From assembly GCF_014290175.1 (NCBI RefSeq), contig NZ_JACOOR010000010.1:1-64000 (forward strand): DNA of 64,000 nt. Direction: 5' to 3'. This DNA comes from Anaerosacchariphilus hominis (GTDB lineage: Bacteria > Bacillota > Clostridia > Lachnospirales > Lachnospiraceae). Below, one piece after another: positions 15,702-26,273 of this stretch. Positions within the stretch are counted from its first letter, which is position 1; each line of letters starts with the position of its first letter. The notes under the pieces are model-generated. The model saw nothing but the letters and a program-made list of their open reading frames with translations. It made no database searches and was not told the DNA's origin. Both the position numbers and the translations under genes were made by a program.

Positions 15702-17135
15702 ATGGGAAAACGTAAGATATGTAAAATTGTTTTTGTTATACTGTCAATTTTTTTATGTGTGGCTTTTTATGAATTATTTGGAATCTGTATTGCATATAAA
15801 AAACAGCCGGAAGTGTCTAATACCATCAAAAAAGAAACACAAAATAATTCGTGGAACGAACGCAGCGAGAATATGGAACGAGCAGTGATCATAGAAAAAA
15901 ATCCAGAAGCACTTTTACAAAGAGTGCGTTTGATCCGAAATGCAAAAGAAGACATTATTCTTTCTACTTTTGCATTTCAATCAGATGAAAGTGGAAAATT
16001 GATCTTAGGAGCACTGCATGATGCGGCAGACAGAGGTGTGCATGTTCGTCTGTTAGTAGATGGAATGGAGAGCTGGGTTGATATGGAAGGCAATCCGTAT
16101 TTCTATGGATTATCTTCCCATGAGAATGTTGAAATTAAACTGTATAATAAGGCCAATCCGTTGAAACCATGGAAGATGATGGGGAGAATGCATGATAAAT
16201 ATTTGATTGCAGATGGTAAGACATATATTCTTGGTGGAAGAAATACATACAATTATTTTCTGGGTGATTTTCTGGGACATAAGAACTATGACAGAGATGT
16301 GTTAGTGGTTTGTGATGAACCTGAGAAAGAAAATTCAGTTAACCAGTTGTTAGAGTATTTTGAAACGATATGGGAACAAGAAGACAGTGGTTATTTTCAT
16401 AACAATAAAAAACTGGCAAATAGAAAATCTGTAAAGAACGCAGTTTTAGAGCTGCAGAACGGCTATCAGAAATATTTTGAAGAGAATAAGGAAAGAATCT
16501 GCGAGACCGATTATACGGACGAAACTTTTGAGACAGAAAAGATTACATTAGTGTCAAATCCTATCCACACAGGTCCCAAGGAACCAGTAGTCTGGTATCA
16601 ACTGGGAGAACTAATGAAAAATGCAAAAGAGCGCGTGAAAATTCATACACCATATATTATCTGCAATGATATGATGTATAATACATGGAAAGAGATTGCG
16701 GAGAGAGTTCCGGATTTTTCTATCATGACCAATTCGGTTGCCAACAATGGAAATCCGTTTGGTTCTGCTGATTATGCGAGAAACAGAAACAGAATTTTAA
16801 ATACAGGAATTGATATCTGGGAGTATGAAGGCGGCTATTCTTACCACGGAAAAAGCATCCTGATTGATGATGATCTATCCGTAATCGGTTCCTTTAACAT
16901 GGATATGAGAAGCACGTATCTGGATACGGAACTGATGCTTGTAATACGTAGCAAAGAGATTAATAAACAGTTGGAAGAAGGCATGATGGAATATGAAAGA
17001 GTGTCCCGACAGGTATTGGAAGATGGAACCTATCGTGATCCGTATCATGTAGAGCCAATTGAATTGACAAAGAAGCGTCAGAGAAACGTACTTTTGGTAC
17101 AGCATCTGCTTGGATGGGCAAGATATCTGTTCTGA
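15702..17135 (+). CDS. Membrane-anchored phospholipase D-like / cardiolipin synthase-like protein
   Basis: A 477-residue protein with one N-terminal membrane segment (residues 5-30) and two HKD blocks: M-H-D-K-Y-L-I-A-D-G-K-T-Y-I-L-G-G-R-N and Y-H-G-K-S-I-L-I-D-D-D-L-S-V-I-G-S-F-N-M-D. It is a second PLD-family enzyme distinct from the preceding Cls: single anchor and different spacing. It could synthesize cardiolipin or hydrolyse phospholipids on the outer face. It is first in an operon with a response regulator, histidine kinase and FUSC protein, which points to an envelope stress response. Confidence 0.82.
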   Translation: MGKRKICKIVFVILSIFLCVAFYELFGICIAYKKQPEVSNTIKKETQNNSWNERSENMERAVIIEKNPEALLQRVRLIRNAKEDIILSTFAFQSDESGKLILGALHDAADRGVHVRLLVDGMESWVDMEGNPYFYGLSSHENVEIKLYNKANPLKPWKMMGRMHDKYLIADGKTYILGGRNTYNYFLGDFLGHKNYDRDVLVVCDEPEKENSVNQLLEYFETIWEQEDSGYFHNNKKLANRKSVKNAVLELQNGYQKYFEENKERICETDYTDETFETEKITLVSNPIHTGPKEPVVWYQLGELMKNAKERVKIHTPYIICNDMMYNTWKEIAERVPDFSIMTNSVANNGNPFGSADYARNRNRILNTGIDIWEYEGGYSYHGKSILIDDDLSVIGSFNMDMRSTYLDTELMLVIRSKEINKQLEEGMMEYERVSRQVLEDGTYRDPYHVEPIELTKKRQRNVLLVQHLLGWARYLF

Positions 17136-17153
17136 TAAAGGAGGAAGAAGATC

Positions 17154-17825
17154 GTGTTTCAAATATTAATTGTAGAAGATGATAAAGAATTAAGCCAGCT
17201 ATTCCAAAAAGTGCTTGAGAAGAATGGATATCAGGTCAAAAGTGCATCGGATGGAGCACTGGCATTAGAAATATTGGATAAAGAGTATATTGATCTGATC
17301 ATTTCCGATATTATGATGCCGGTTATGGATGGTTATGAACTGGTGTCGGAACTCCGTTCAGCAGGATATCAGATACCGGTACTTATGATCACTGCGAAAG
17401 GTTCCTTTGATGATATGCGCCAGGGATTTCTTTCGGGAAGTGACGATTATATGGTAAAACCGGTAAATGTGAATGAAATGGTTTTAAGAGTCGGAGCACT
17501 GCTTCGCCGTGCACAGATACTGAATGAACACAAAATTGTGATCGGTTCAACAGAGTTTGATTATGATGCAATGACGGTTACAACTGATAAGGAAAGTCTT
17601 GTTTTGCCTAAAAAAGAATTCCTGCTTTTATATAAGCTTGCAGCTTCGTCAGGCAGAATATTTACAAAACAACAGTTGATGGATGAAGTATGGGGATACG
17701 AGACGGAGGCAGACCCACATACGATAGAGGTACATATAGGAAGAATCAGGGAGCGTTTGAAAGATAACCCTGATTTTGAAATCGTAACAATGCGTGGAAT
17801 TGGATACAAGGTGGTGAAAAAATAA
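17154..17825 (+). CDS. OmpR-family response regulator
   Basis: A 223-residue protein with an N-terminal receiver domain (E-D-D at 8-10, phosphoacceptor D52 in I-I-S-D-I-M-M-P, K near K-P-V-N) and a C-terminal winged helix ending G-I-G-Y-K-V. The start is GTG at 17154 after AAGGAGGAAGA. The stop overlaps the kinase start (TAATG), so the two are translationally coupled. It probably binds the TTGAGGT direct repeats upstream of the operon. Confidence 0.92.
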   Translation: MFQILIVEDDKELSQLFQKVLEKNGYQVKSASDGALALEILDKEYIDLIISDIMMPVMDGYELVSELRSAGYQIPVLMITAKGSFDDMRQGFLSGSDDYMVKPVNVNEMVLRVGALLRRAQILNEHKIVIGSTEFDYDAMTVTTDKESLVLPKKEFLLLYKLAASSGRIFTKQQLMDEVWGYETEADPHTIEVHIGRIRERLKDNPDFEIVTMRGIGYKVVKK

Positions 17826-18868
17826 TGGAACAAAAGAAAGAAAAAGAATTGCGGATCCGATCCTGTCTGACTGGTGCAATCTGGCTGGCACTTGTATTTT
17901 CAACAGTCATATCTGCGTTATTATTTGCTTTTTTGAATCATTTTTTTAATCTGCCTGGTAGCATACCTGTGCTTGGCTGGCTTTTGATTTTTAATACATT
18001 GATTGCAGGGCTGATTACTTCCTTTATCAATGCAAGGTTGCTGGAACCAATTACCAGACTCAGTAAAGCAATGAAGGAAGTTTCGCAGGGAGATTTTGAA
18101 CAGCACTTGGAAACGAACAGCCGTATCGCAGAGGTTGGAGAATCTTACCAGAGTTTTAATGTGATGACAAAAGAGCTTCGTGCAACAGAAGTACTGCAGA
18201 TGGATTTTGTCTCCAATGTTTCTCATGAGTTTAAGACCCCGATCAATGCCATTGAAGGGTATACAATGCTTCTTCAGGGAGAAGAACTGTCTCAGGAGCA
18301 AGAGGAATATGTAGAAAAAATCCTGTTTAATACCCAAAGGCTTTCCGGATTGGTTGGAAATATTTTGCTGTTATCCAAGTTAGAGAATCAGAACATACCA
18401 ATGAAAAAAACAGAATATCGTTTGGATGAACAGATCCGTCAGGCATTTCTTTCCCTGGAGACAAAATGGACAGAAAAAGAAATTGGTTTCCAGGTAGAGC
18501 TGGAGGAAGTTAAATATACTGGGAATGAAGGACTTTTTATGCATATATGGATGAATCTTTTAGATAATGCGATTAAGTTCAGTCCTGCAAAGGGGACAAT
18601 TATGATGTTTCTGAAGCAGGAAAAGGATTCTGTAATGTTTATTCTGGAAGATGAAGGACCGGGAATAGAGGATGATGTGAAAACCAGAATATTTGATAAA
18701 TTTTATCAGGCAGACGGTTCTCACAAAGCAGAAGGAAATGGTCTCGGCCTTGCACTTGTGAAACGGATCGTAGATAGTGCTGGCGGGACAATCAAGGCAG
18801 AAAACCGGGAATATGGTGGATGCAGATTTGTTGTAGAGCTTCCAATACAGAAAGATGAGGCCATATAA
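17825..18868 (+). CDS. Sensor histidine kinase (HAMP, HisKA, HATPase)
   Basis: A 347-residue protein with two membrane segments (about 14-36 and 48-70) enclosing a very short extracytoplasmic loop, then HAMP (about 68-120), HisKA with H134 in S-H-E-F-K-T-P, and an ATPase domain with the N box N-L-L-D-N-A-I-K-F-S, D-E-G-P-G-I and G-N-G-L-G-L-A-L. The small loop suggests that it senses within or at the membrane (intramembrane-sensing type). That would fit bile or membrane-active stress, but the signal is inferred. Confidence 0.9.
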   Translation: MEQKKEKELRIRSCLTGAIWLALVFSTVISALLFAFLNHFFNLPGSIPVLGWLLIFNTLIAGLITSFINARLLEPITRLSKAMKEVSQGDFEQHLETNSRIAEVGESYQSFNVMTKELRATEVLQMDFVSNVSHEFKTPINAIEGYTMLLQGEELSQEQEEYVEKILFNTQRLSGLVGNILLLSKLENQNIPMKKTEYRLDEQIRQAFLSLETKWTEKEIGFQVELEEVKYTGNEGLFMHIWMNLLDNAIKFSPAKGTIMMFLKQEKDSVMFILEDEGPGIEDDVKTRIFDKFYQADGSHKAEGNGLGLALVKRIVDSAGGTIKAENREYGGCRFVVELPIQKDEAI

Positions 18869-18899
18869 GTTTAAGAAAAACAGATAGAGGAGGAATTAC

Positions 18900-19964
18900 A
18901 TGACATTTTATCAGGAATTGCAGTTAAATCAGGCAGGTTCTAAAAATCTGTTGAAAAAGAGTGAAACAGTGAAAGAAAAATCATATCATATACTGGTATA
19001 TTTGGTAAAGATAGCTGTTACAATGGCATTTTGTTTTTTATTTGTTACTATTTTCAGTATCTTATTTGGAAATGAGAATAGTATTGTGGGTGTAGTAGTT
19101 TTATTATGCCTTATGGTATTTCGGAATGCGGATCTGGGGATCCACACCGGACAATCTACGATGCTTTTGGCTTTGTTCTTTGTAATTATGACTGTATGTC
19201 CGCATTTAGCAAACCAGCTTTCACCGGTACTTGGAATGCTGTTAAACATTGCTGCACTGGCAGTGCTGATTCTGTTCGGATGTCATAACCCATTCATGTT
19301 TAACCAATCCACATTGGTTCTTGGTTATCTGTTATTGTATGGATATGATGTAACAGGAAAAAGTTATCAGATGCGATTAACCGGAATGGCATTAGGTGCA
19401 GCACTTACCTGCTTCGTATTTTATCGAAATCATAAAAACAGAACGTATAAAAGAAATTTGAATGATTTGGTACAGGAATTTGATATATCTTCTTCCAGAA
19501 CAAAGTGGCAGTTATGTCAGATCATATGCATACCGGCAGTACTCTGCATTGCGGAACTCTGCAATATGCCACGGGCAATGTGGGCTGGAATTGCGGCAAT
19601 GTCAGCAATCTTACCATTTATGGAGGACATGCAATACAGAGTCCGCAAAAGGATTGTCGGAAATATTGCAGGTGTAATATGCTTTACAGTACTATATTTT
19701 CTGCTTCCGTCATCCATCTATACATACATAGGAATCCTTGGCGGAATTGGTGTAGGACTTTCTGCAAAATATGGCTGGCAGGCAGTATTTAACACATTTG
19801 GTGCTTTGGCCATTGCTACAGAGAGTTATGGACTAAAAGGAGCAGTTGGTCTTAGAGTGATTCAGAATGTTTTTGGCGTTGTATTTGCATTAATATTTTG
19901 TTCTATGTTTTATTGGCTTATGTCGAAAAAAAAGGAAACAGTGGTAACCGTGGCTGCAAAATAA
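18900..19964 (+). CDS. FUSC-like / aromatic acid exporter-type membrane protein
   Basis: A 354-residue protein with about eight to ten membrane segments in two groups (about 30-175 and 200-345) joined by a short cytoplasmic stretch. It resembles half-size FUSC-family proteins related to aromatic-acid efflux components. It follows the kinase by 31 bp with an AGAGGAGG site and is probably the last gene of the operon. As a membrane transporter induced by the two-component system it could export bile acids or other amphipathic compounds. That is inference. Confidence 0.65.
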   Translation: MTFYQELQLNQAGSKNLLKKSETVKEKSYHILVYLVKIAVTMAFCFLFVTIFSILFGNENSIVGVVVLLCLMVFRNADLGIHTGQSTMLLALFFVIMTVCPHLANQLSPVLGMLLNIAALAVLILFGCHNPFMFNQSTLVLGYLLLYGYDVTGKSYQMRLTGMALGAALTCFVFYRNHKNRTYKRNLNDLVQEFDISSSRTKWQLCQIICIPAVLCIAELCNMPRAMWAGIAAMSAILPFMEDMQYRVRKRIVGNIAGVICFTVLYFLLPSSIYTYIGILGGIGVGLSAKYGWQAVFNTFGALAIATESYGLKGAVGLRVIQNVFGVVFALIFCSMFYWLMSKKKETVVTVAAK

Positions 19965-19985
19965 CGTGGGTTAGAAAGAAAAAAG

Positions 19986-20042
19986 GTTAATCCGGAGATG
20001 GCAGCTTTGCTGACGAGTCTGGCAAAGAGTATAAAGATGTAA
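19986..20042 (+). pseudogene. Tyrosine integrase 3' end relic (copy B)
   Basis: V-N-P-E-M-A-A-L-L-T-S-L-A-K-S-I-K-M and stop repeat the C-terminus of the integrase relic at 12690-12743 almost exactly. The following noncoding block (20061-20105) also resembles that after copy A. The AT-rich cluster 12744-19985 is thus bracketed by direct copies of this sequence. Confidence 0.8.
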
Positions 20043-20129
20043 GGGAAAATGTAAGATCTGTTGGCTTTGGGAAGAATCCTAAGGGTGACAGATCTTTTTT
20101 TATGTTTTATTCTGCTTTGGATATACTAA

Positions 20130-20353
20130 CCATAGTGCTAGTGAAAGAAATGATGTCACAATCCGAAGTCTATGTGTTTGAAATGGATAAAATGATACAA
20201 GGATTTGTAGGACTAAATGATGAATATATCGAAGGTATTTTTGTCTTTGATGAAATGCAGTCATGTGGCATAGGTAAACTTTTATTCATCTGCAATCTCC
20301 GTCATAATAAAAATATCTCCATTATTTCAAAAGAGAATGCTGGAGATATTTAG
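20130..20353 (+). pseudogene. GNAT acetyltransferase fragment
   Basis: E-V-Y-V-F-E-M-D-K-M-I-Q-G-F-V-G-L-N-D, then Y-I-E-G-I-F-V-F-D-E-M-Q-S-C-G-I-G-K-L-L-F is the acetyl-CoA-binding core of a GNAT protein. After K-L-L-F the similarity stops and the frame runs into an inverted repeat (AATATCTCCA/TGGAGATATT), ending at 20353. Both ends are missing, so it is a relic. Confidence 0.7.
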
Positions 20354-20359
20354 CCTTGC

Positions 20360-20545
20360 TTATTCTTCATCTCGAATCTGAAGCCGAGGAAAGCATTCTC
20401 TCTCAAATGTTTCCTGCCCGGAAATGCTGTCGCTGATCTGAATATAAAACTTCTCGTTGCTTCTCTGAGCAACAAAGTCGATTTCCTTTTGATAGAGCTT
20501 GCCGACATAAACATTATATGAAAATAGATCATACGCTCTGTTTTT
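20360..20545 (-). pseudogene. DUF4143 ATPase, C-terminal relic 1
   Basis: On the minus strand N-V-Y-V-G-K-L-Y-Q-K-E-I-D-F-V-A-Q-R followed by a beta-strand Y-I-Q-I-S-D and a stop match the C-terminal DUF4143 nuclease-like part of archaeal-type ATPases. Only about 60 codons remain, between the GNAT relic and the diguanylate cyclase. Confidence 0.65.
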
Positions 20546-20554
20546 TGCAATATT

Positions 20555-22315
20555 TTATCTTGCGAATTTATCATTGTAACGAATATGCATATCTTCCCAA
20601 TCCATGAACAATACGTAAAATACTTTCCCGTATTGCGGGCTCTCTACAATTCTTCCATGATCAAGAACAGAAAAATAAGTTCCGTCAGCTTTCCGAAGAT
20701 GAAAGTGAATATAGTCATTTTCATTGCCGTTGTCAATCTGTTCCCAGATACTTGATTCTATCTGTTGCTGTTCATCTTCCCGAATCAAGTTGCGAAAACT
20801 TTTCTTAGTAAGTCGGAATAGTTCATCTATATCTTTATACCCAGACATATGAAGAAATTCATCATTTGCAAAAATTAGTTCATCATCTTCTTTGTCAGCT
20901 CTGTATATGATGAATGCACCTGGAAGATGTTCAGAGATATCCTTGAATGCGAATCCAAGCTGTTTGCGGGCACCTGACCGAAGACCTTCCCTGTAGGCCA
21001 TACATCCATTTTTACCATGAAGCTTTATCTCATAAAGAGCTGCATCTGCGCAGCGCATGAGCTGTGAACAATTGGATGCAAAAGTTGGATATTCTGCATA
21101 TCCTAGAGAAATATAAAATGCATGTTCCTTACCATGGTATGAGAATGATTTAGGAAGTTTGGTGAATTGCTGCAGCTGTACATCTGCTTCTTTAAAGGTA
21201 CAATTTGGTAAAATAATACAGAATTCGTCACCGCCGTTTCTTCCAAGTAATGCATCGGATGGGAAAAAAGCCTTCATGCTGTCTGCAAGATTTTTTAATG
21301 CCCTGTCTCCGTAATTATGTCCATAGATATCATTAATAAACTTGAAATCATCGATATCAAAGAGCGCGGCCACAAAATGTGCATTTGGATTTTTTTGAAT
21401 CATTTTTTCTGCAAATTCATCAAATCCATAGCGGTTATAAATTTTTGTAAGAGAATCTGTGCGTGCCAGTATCTGAAACTTTTTCTTATGTTCACTTGCT
21501 ACTAACCATACTCTGGTAAGAACTGACAGAAGAAGGCTTATTGTAAGAAACAATCCGCCGATGATTATCAGTAGTGTGTTATTTCTCCATCCACTTTTAG
21601 GAGTTACTTCAAATTTCCAGTTTTCATCTCCTATTGTAAATGTATAAGAAACAGGATGATTTATTTGCCCATCTGATTGATAAATCACTTTATAAGTATC
21701 ACTCCATGGAGCGTCTGTTTTTGAAATTTTGCATTCGTATCCAAAATCTGAAAGTGCACTGATTGAATCTGAAAAAATATCCGGAACACGCAGGATAACA
21801 ATAGTAAATCCCCAGAAATACTCATGTCCGTTTTTATCTTTCAGGTATATGGGATTGCGGACTGCAATTCCATATTCTCCCTGTTTTAATTTGAAGGGGC
21901 CCTGCGTAATGATTGTATGGTTGTCTCTTGCGTAACAGGAAATTTTTCCGCGGTCTTTATCATGGATCAAATCAATCTTACCTGCCTCATTTCCATTAGC
22001 CGGATAAATATCTGTAACAACACCATTAGGAGCGAGCTGTACACTTTCAATAGAATCAGACATAAGATTTCCGGCAATTGTTTCAAACTGATGGATTTCG
22101 CCATTTTCACTTATTAAGATTTGCTTCAAGGTATCTGTGATCTCAATTCCATTTGTAATTTCATTCTTTATTCGTTCGCCATAGTTGGCTACGTTTAATT
22201 GTGCTGTTATGTGTCTCTGCTCTTTTTCGTGGGTGTCTGTTTTGTATACAATCAAACTAACAAGGCATATGCCCAGTAAAAAAGTGATAAGAGGCACAAG
22301 TGTTTTCTTTTTCAC
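20555..22315 (-). CDS. CHASE-GGDEF-PAS diguanylate cyclase
   Basis: From GTG at 22315 (GAGGTGAACCAA upstream) the product is 586 residues: a membrane segment (about 5-25), an extracytoplasmic CHASE-like domain, a second membrane segment (about 250-270), a GGDEF domain with intact G-R-N-G-G-D-E-F and the metal-binding aspartate in F-D-I-D-D-F-K, and a C-terminal PAS fold (L-P-G-A-F-I-I-Y-R-A-D...). It should make cyclic di-GMP in response to an external ligand. No RxxD inhibitory site precedes the GGDEF motif. PAS after GGDEF is the less common order. No EAL or effector gene is nearby. Confidence 0.88.
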   Translation of the reverse strand: MKKKTLVPLITFLLGICLVSLIVYKTDTHEKEQRHITAQLNVANYGERIKNEITNGIEITDTLKQILISENGEIHQFETIAGNLMSDSIESVQLAPNGVVTDIYPANGNEAGKIDLIHDKDRGKISCYARDNHTIITQGPFKLKQGEYGIAVRNPIYLKDKNGHEYFWGFTIVILRVPDIFSDSISALSDFGYECKISKTDAPWSDTYKVIYQSDGQINHPVSYTFTIGDENWKFEVTPKSGWRNNTLLIIIGGLFLTISLLLSVLTRVWLVASEHKKKFQILARTDSLTKIYNRYGFDEFAEKMIQKNPNAHFVAALFDIDDFKFINDIYGHNYGDRALKNLADSMKAFFPSDALLGRNGGDEFCIILPNCTFKEADVQLQQFTKLPKSFSYHGKEHAFYISLGYAEYPTFASNCSQLMRCADAALYEIKLHGKNGCMAYREGLRSGARKQLGFAFKDISEHLPGAFIIYRADKEDDELIFANDEFLHMSGYKDIDELFRLTKKSFRNLIREDEQQQIESSIWEQIDNGNENDYIHFHLRKADGTYFSVLDHGRIVESPQYGKVFYVLFMDWEDMHIRYNDKFAR

Positions 22316-22559
22316 TTGGTTCACCTCATTTTGTCCATGGGAATTATTATAATAAATCATTATATCACAGAAGTTGAAAAACAGAATAAGTTTTATGGAA
22401 AAAACGAACTGTGCAAAATCTTTATACGTTGTCATTAGAATGCCCCTTTTTTGGTGTATTAACTATAATAACGATTAGGGCAGACGATTTTGGACACCAC
22501 AATCGAAAAAAATTAAATATATTAAATTCCGTTACATAAAAATGTGCAGATGCACATAA
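22316..22559. other. Spacer between diguanylate cyclase and DUF4143 relic
   Basis: An AT-rich stretch that should hold the promoter of the cyclase gene. No convincing -35/-10 pair or other feature is visible. AAT-rich sequence at 22500-22530 is unremarkable. Confidence 0.5.
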
Positions 22560-23132
22560 AATGGGAAGATTGCTAATACCTTCGCCAGTGAGCGCCAGAT
22601 GACTTATACCAATAAAACTATCTCCAACCATATTGACCATCTGGCAGATGCCTTTTTGATTTCCAAAGCAAGCCGATACGATATTAAAGGAAGAAAGTAT
22701 ATCGGTGCAAATCTGAAATACTACTTTACTGATCTGGGACTGAAAAATGCACGTCTGAATTTCAGACAGCAGGAGCCTACTCATATCATGGAGAACATTG
22801 TTTATAACGAGCTGCTGATCCGTGGCTACAATGTTGATGTGGGTGTCGTGGATATCTTCGATAAGGATAAAGAGGGCAAGCGTGTTCGTAAGCAGCTGGA
22901 GGTTGACTTTGTGGTGAATCAAGGCAACCAGAGGTATTACATTCAGGTTGCTTATGACATGATTTCGGAAGAAAAGCAGACTCAGGAGTTTAATTCTCTG
23001 CGTAATATCCCAGACTCTTTTAAGAAGATTGTCATTGTAAATGGCAGTAAGAAGCCTTGGAGAAATGATGAAGGTTTTGTCATCATGGGAATGAAGTATT
23101 TCTTGCTGAATGCGAATAGTCTGGATTTTTAA
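22560..23132 (+). pseudogene. DUF4143-type ATPase, C-terminal relic 2
   Basis: The frame from I-A-N-T-F-A-S-E-R-Q through T-I-S-N-H-I-D-H-L-A-D-A-F-L-I is the DUF4143 region of a large ATPase, with the nuclease-like strand V-D-F-V-V-N-Q-G and Y-Y-I-Q-V-A-Y at the end. The N-terminal AAA domain (about 200 residues) is absent and sequence similarity begins abruptly at about 22560. An ATG at 22599 could express 177 residues, but it would be a fragment. Confidence 0.75.
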
Positions 23133-23189
23133 GTCGATTCTCGGATTCTGAGCGTGATTCTGAGTCTATTGGGTGGTATTCTCACTATC

Positions 23190-24191
23190 GAAATGTGGGA
23201 ATTGATGACCAGAAACCCTGTGGAGCACGCTACACTGCCGAAGGAAAAGCACAAGACCAGGGACATATGGACAGCAGAAGTGCTCCAGAAGGCTCTGGAA
23301 GCCTGTGACGATGATATTCTTCGTCTGGCTATCAACCTTGCCTTCTCCTGTTCCCTGCAAATGAGCGAGCTTCTGAGGCTTACCTGGAACTGTATTGACA
23401 TTTCCCCCACCAGTATTGAACTTGGTCAGGCAAGCATCTTCGTTGAAAAAGAGTTGCAGAGAGTAAATCACGAAGCGATGGCAGATCTGGACGGTAAGGA
23501 CATCATGTTCAAGTTCCCGCCGACTTTCGCCAGTACGCATACCGCATTGGTTCTCAAAACTCCTAAAGAAGGATGTTCTTCGTGTATTTCCGGATCTGAG
23601 GGAAAGCAACAAGACGGTTCTTGTATTGAAGAAGCCCAAGACGGCTACCAGTACACGAAAGTTCTTCCTTCCGAAGACGGTAGCAGAGATGCTGGTCGAA
23701 TGGAAAAGAGATCAGGACTTCACGAAAGAAGCTCTGGGCAGTGAATACGCAGATTCCGATCTTGTCATGGCCAATAGCTTGGGTATGCCGACGGAGCAGT
23801 CGCACATCACAGCTCTTTTTGCTGCGCTCATTGAAAAGAATGATCTGCCGAAGGTTGTTTTCCACAGTCTTCGCCATTCCAGTATCACTTATAAATTGAA
23901 GTTGAACGGCGGCGATATCAAATCGGTTCAGGGCGCTTCCGGTCATGCACAAGCCCAGATGGTTACGGAGCAGTATTCGCACATTCTGGACGATGACCGT
24001 AAGAACAACGCAGCACTGTTTGAAAGAGCCTTTTACAGCGGCAAGGGAGTCGAGAGCGTTGAGGCACCGGCAGAGCCGGAAGACACGGGACCAGTTACCC
24101 TGCTGGCGTAGATCCTGAGCTTCTGGCAAAGATCCTCAGCAATCCGGAGATGGTTGCACCGCTGATGAGCCTGGCCAAAAGCCTAAATTAA
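23190..24191 (+). pseudogene. Chimeric, frameshifted tyrosine integrase (copy C)
   Basis: The first frame (W-E-L-M-T-R-N-P-V-E-H-A-T-L-P to L-V-L-K-T-P-K, about 23191-23566) and a second frame (K-D-V-L-R-V-F-P to the stop at 24111) are both integrase. The second carries H-S-L-R-H-S-S-I-T-Y, H-A-Q-A-Q-M-V-T and the tyrosine in Q-Y-S-H-I. At the joint, two different versions of the same 24-residue segment follow each other, indicating recombination between two related integrase genes. The third frame D-P-E-L-L-A-K-I-L-S-N-P-E-M to 24191 is the displaced C-terminus. Confidence 0.8.
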
Positions 24192-24194
24192 AAG

Positions 24195-24286
24195 AAGGGC
24201 CGGAGATCAATCCGGTCCTTCACTTACATAGAGAGTATTGTAAACTTGGATTTCATTCGAACCGTGGATGCAATGCTCTCTTTTTT
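24195..24286 (+). terminator. Two hairpins after the integrase relic
   Basis: AAGGGCCGGA/TCCGGTCCTT (24195-24220) is a 10-bp stem without a T-run. GAGAGTATTG (24231-24240) with CAATGCTCTC (24271-24280) followed by TTTTTT is a second, terminator-like structure. The rest of the gap to 24453 holds no visible gene. Confidence 0.6.
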
Positions 24287-24453
24287 ATCATCTTCCCCAG
24301 CAAATACTTTTCGGGGATTTGGATGAAAACATGTTTCGATTTTCAGTTCGATTGCGATTGGATTTTCACACTCAAAACTGCTAAAAATGGCGGTAGACGA
24401 AAATTGTTCTTCTTCCCCTTTTCTCCATGTACCAGCTGCTTTTGAAACTGGAA

Positions 24454-26248
<1,795 letters not shown>

Positions 26249-26273
26249 CGGTTTCCTCTTTTCTTTTTATATT

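Noticed and set aside
23166..23639. 157-codon open frame antisense to the integrase relic
   Set aside because: Shadow of a clear integrase sequence.
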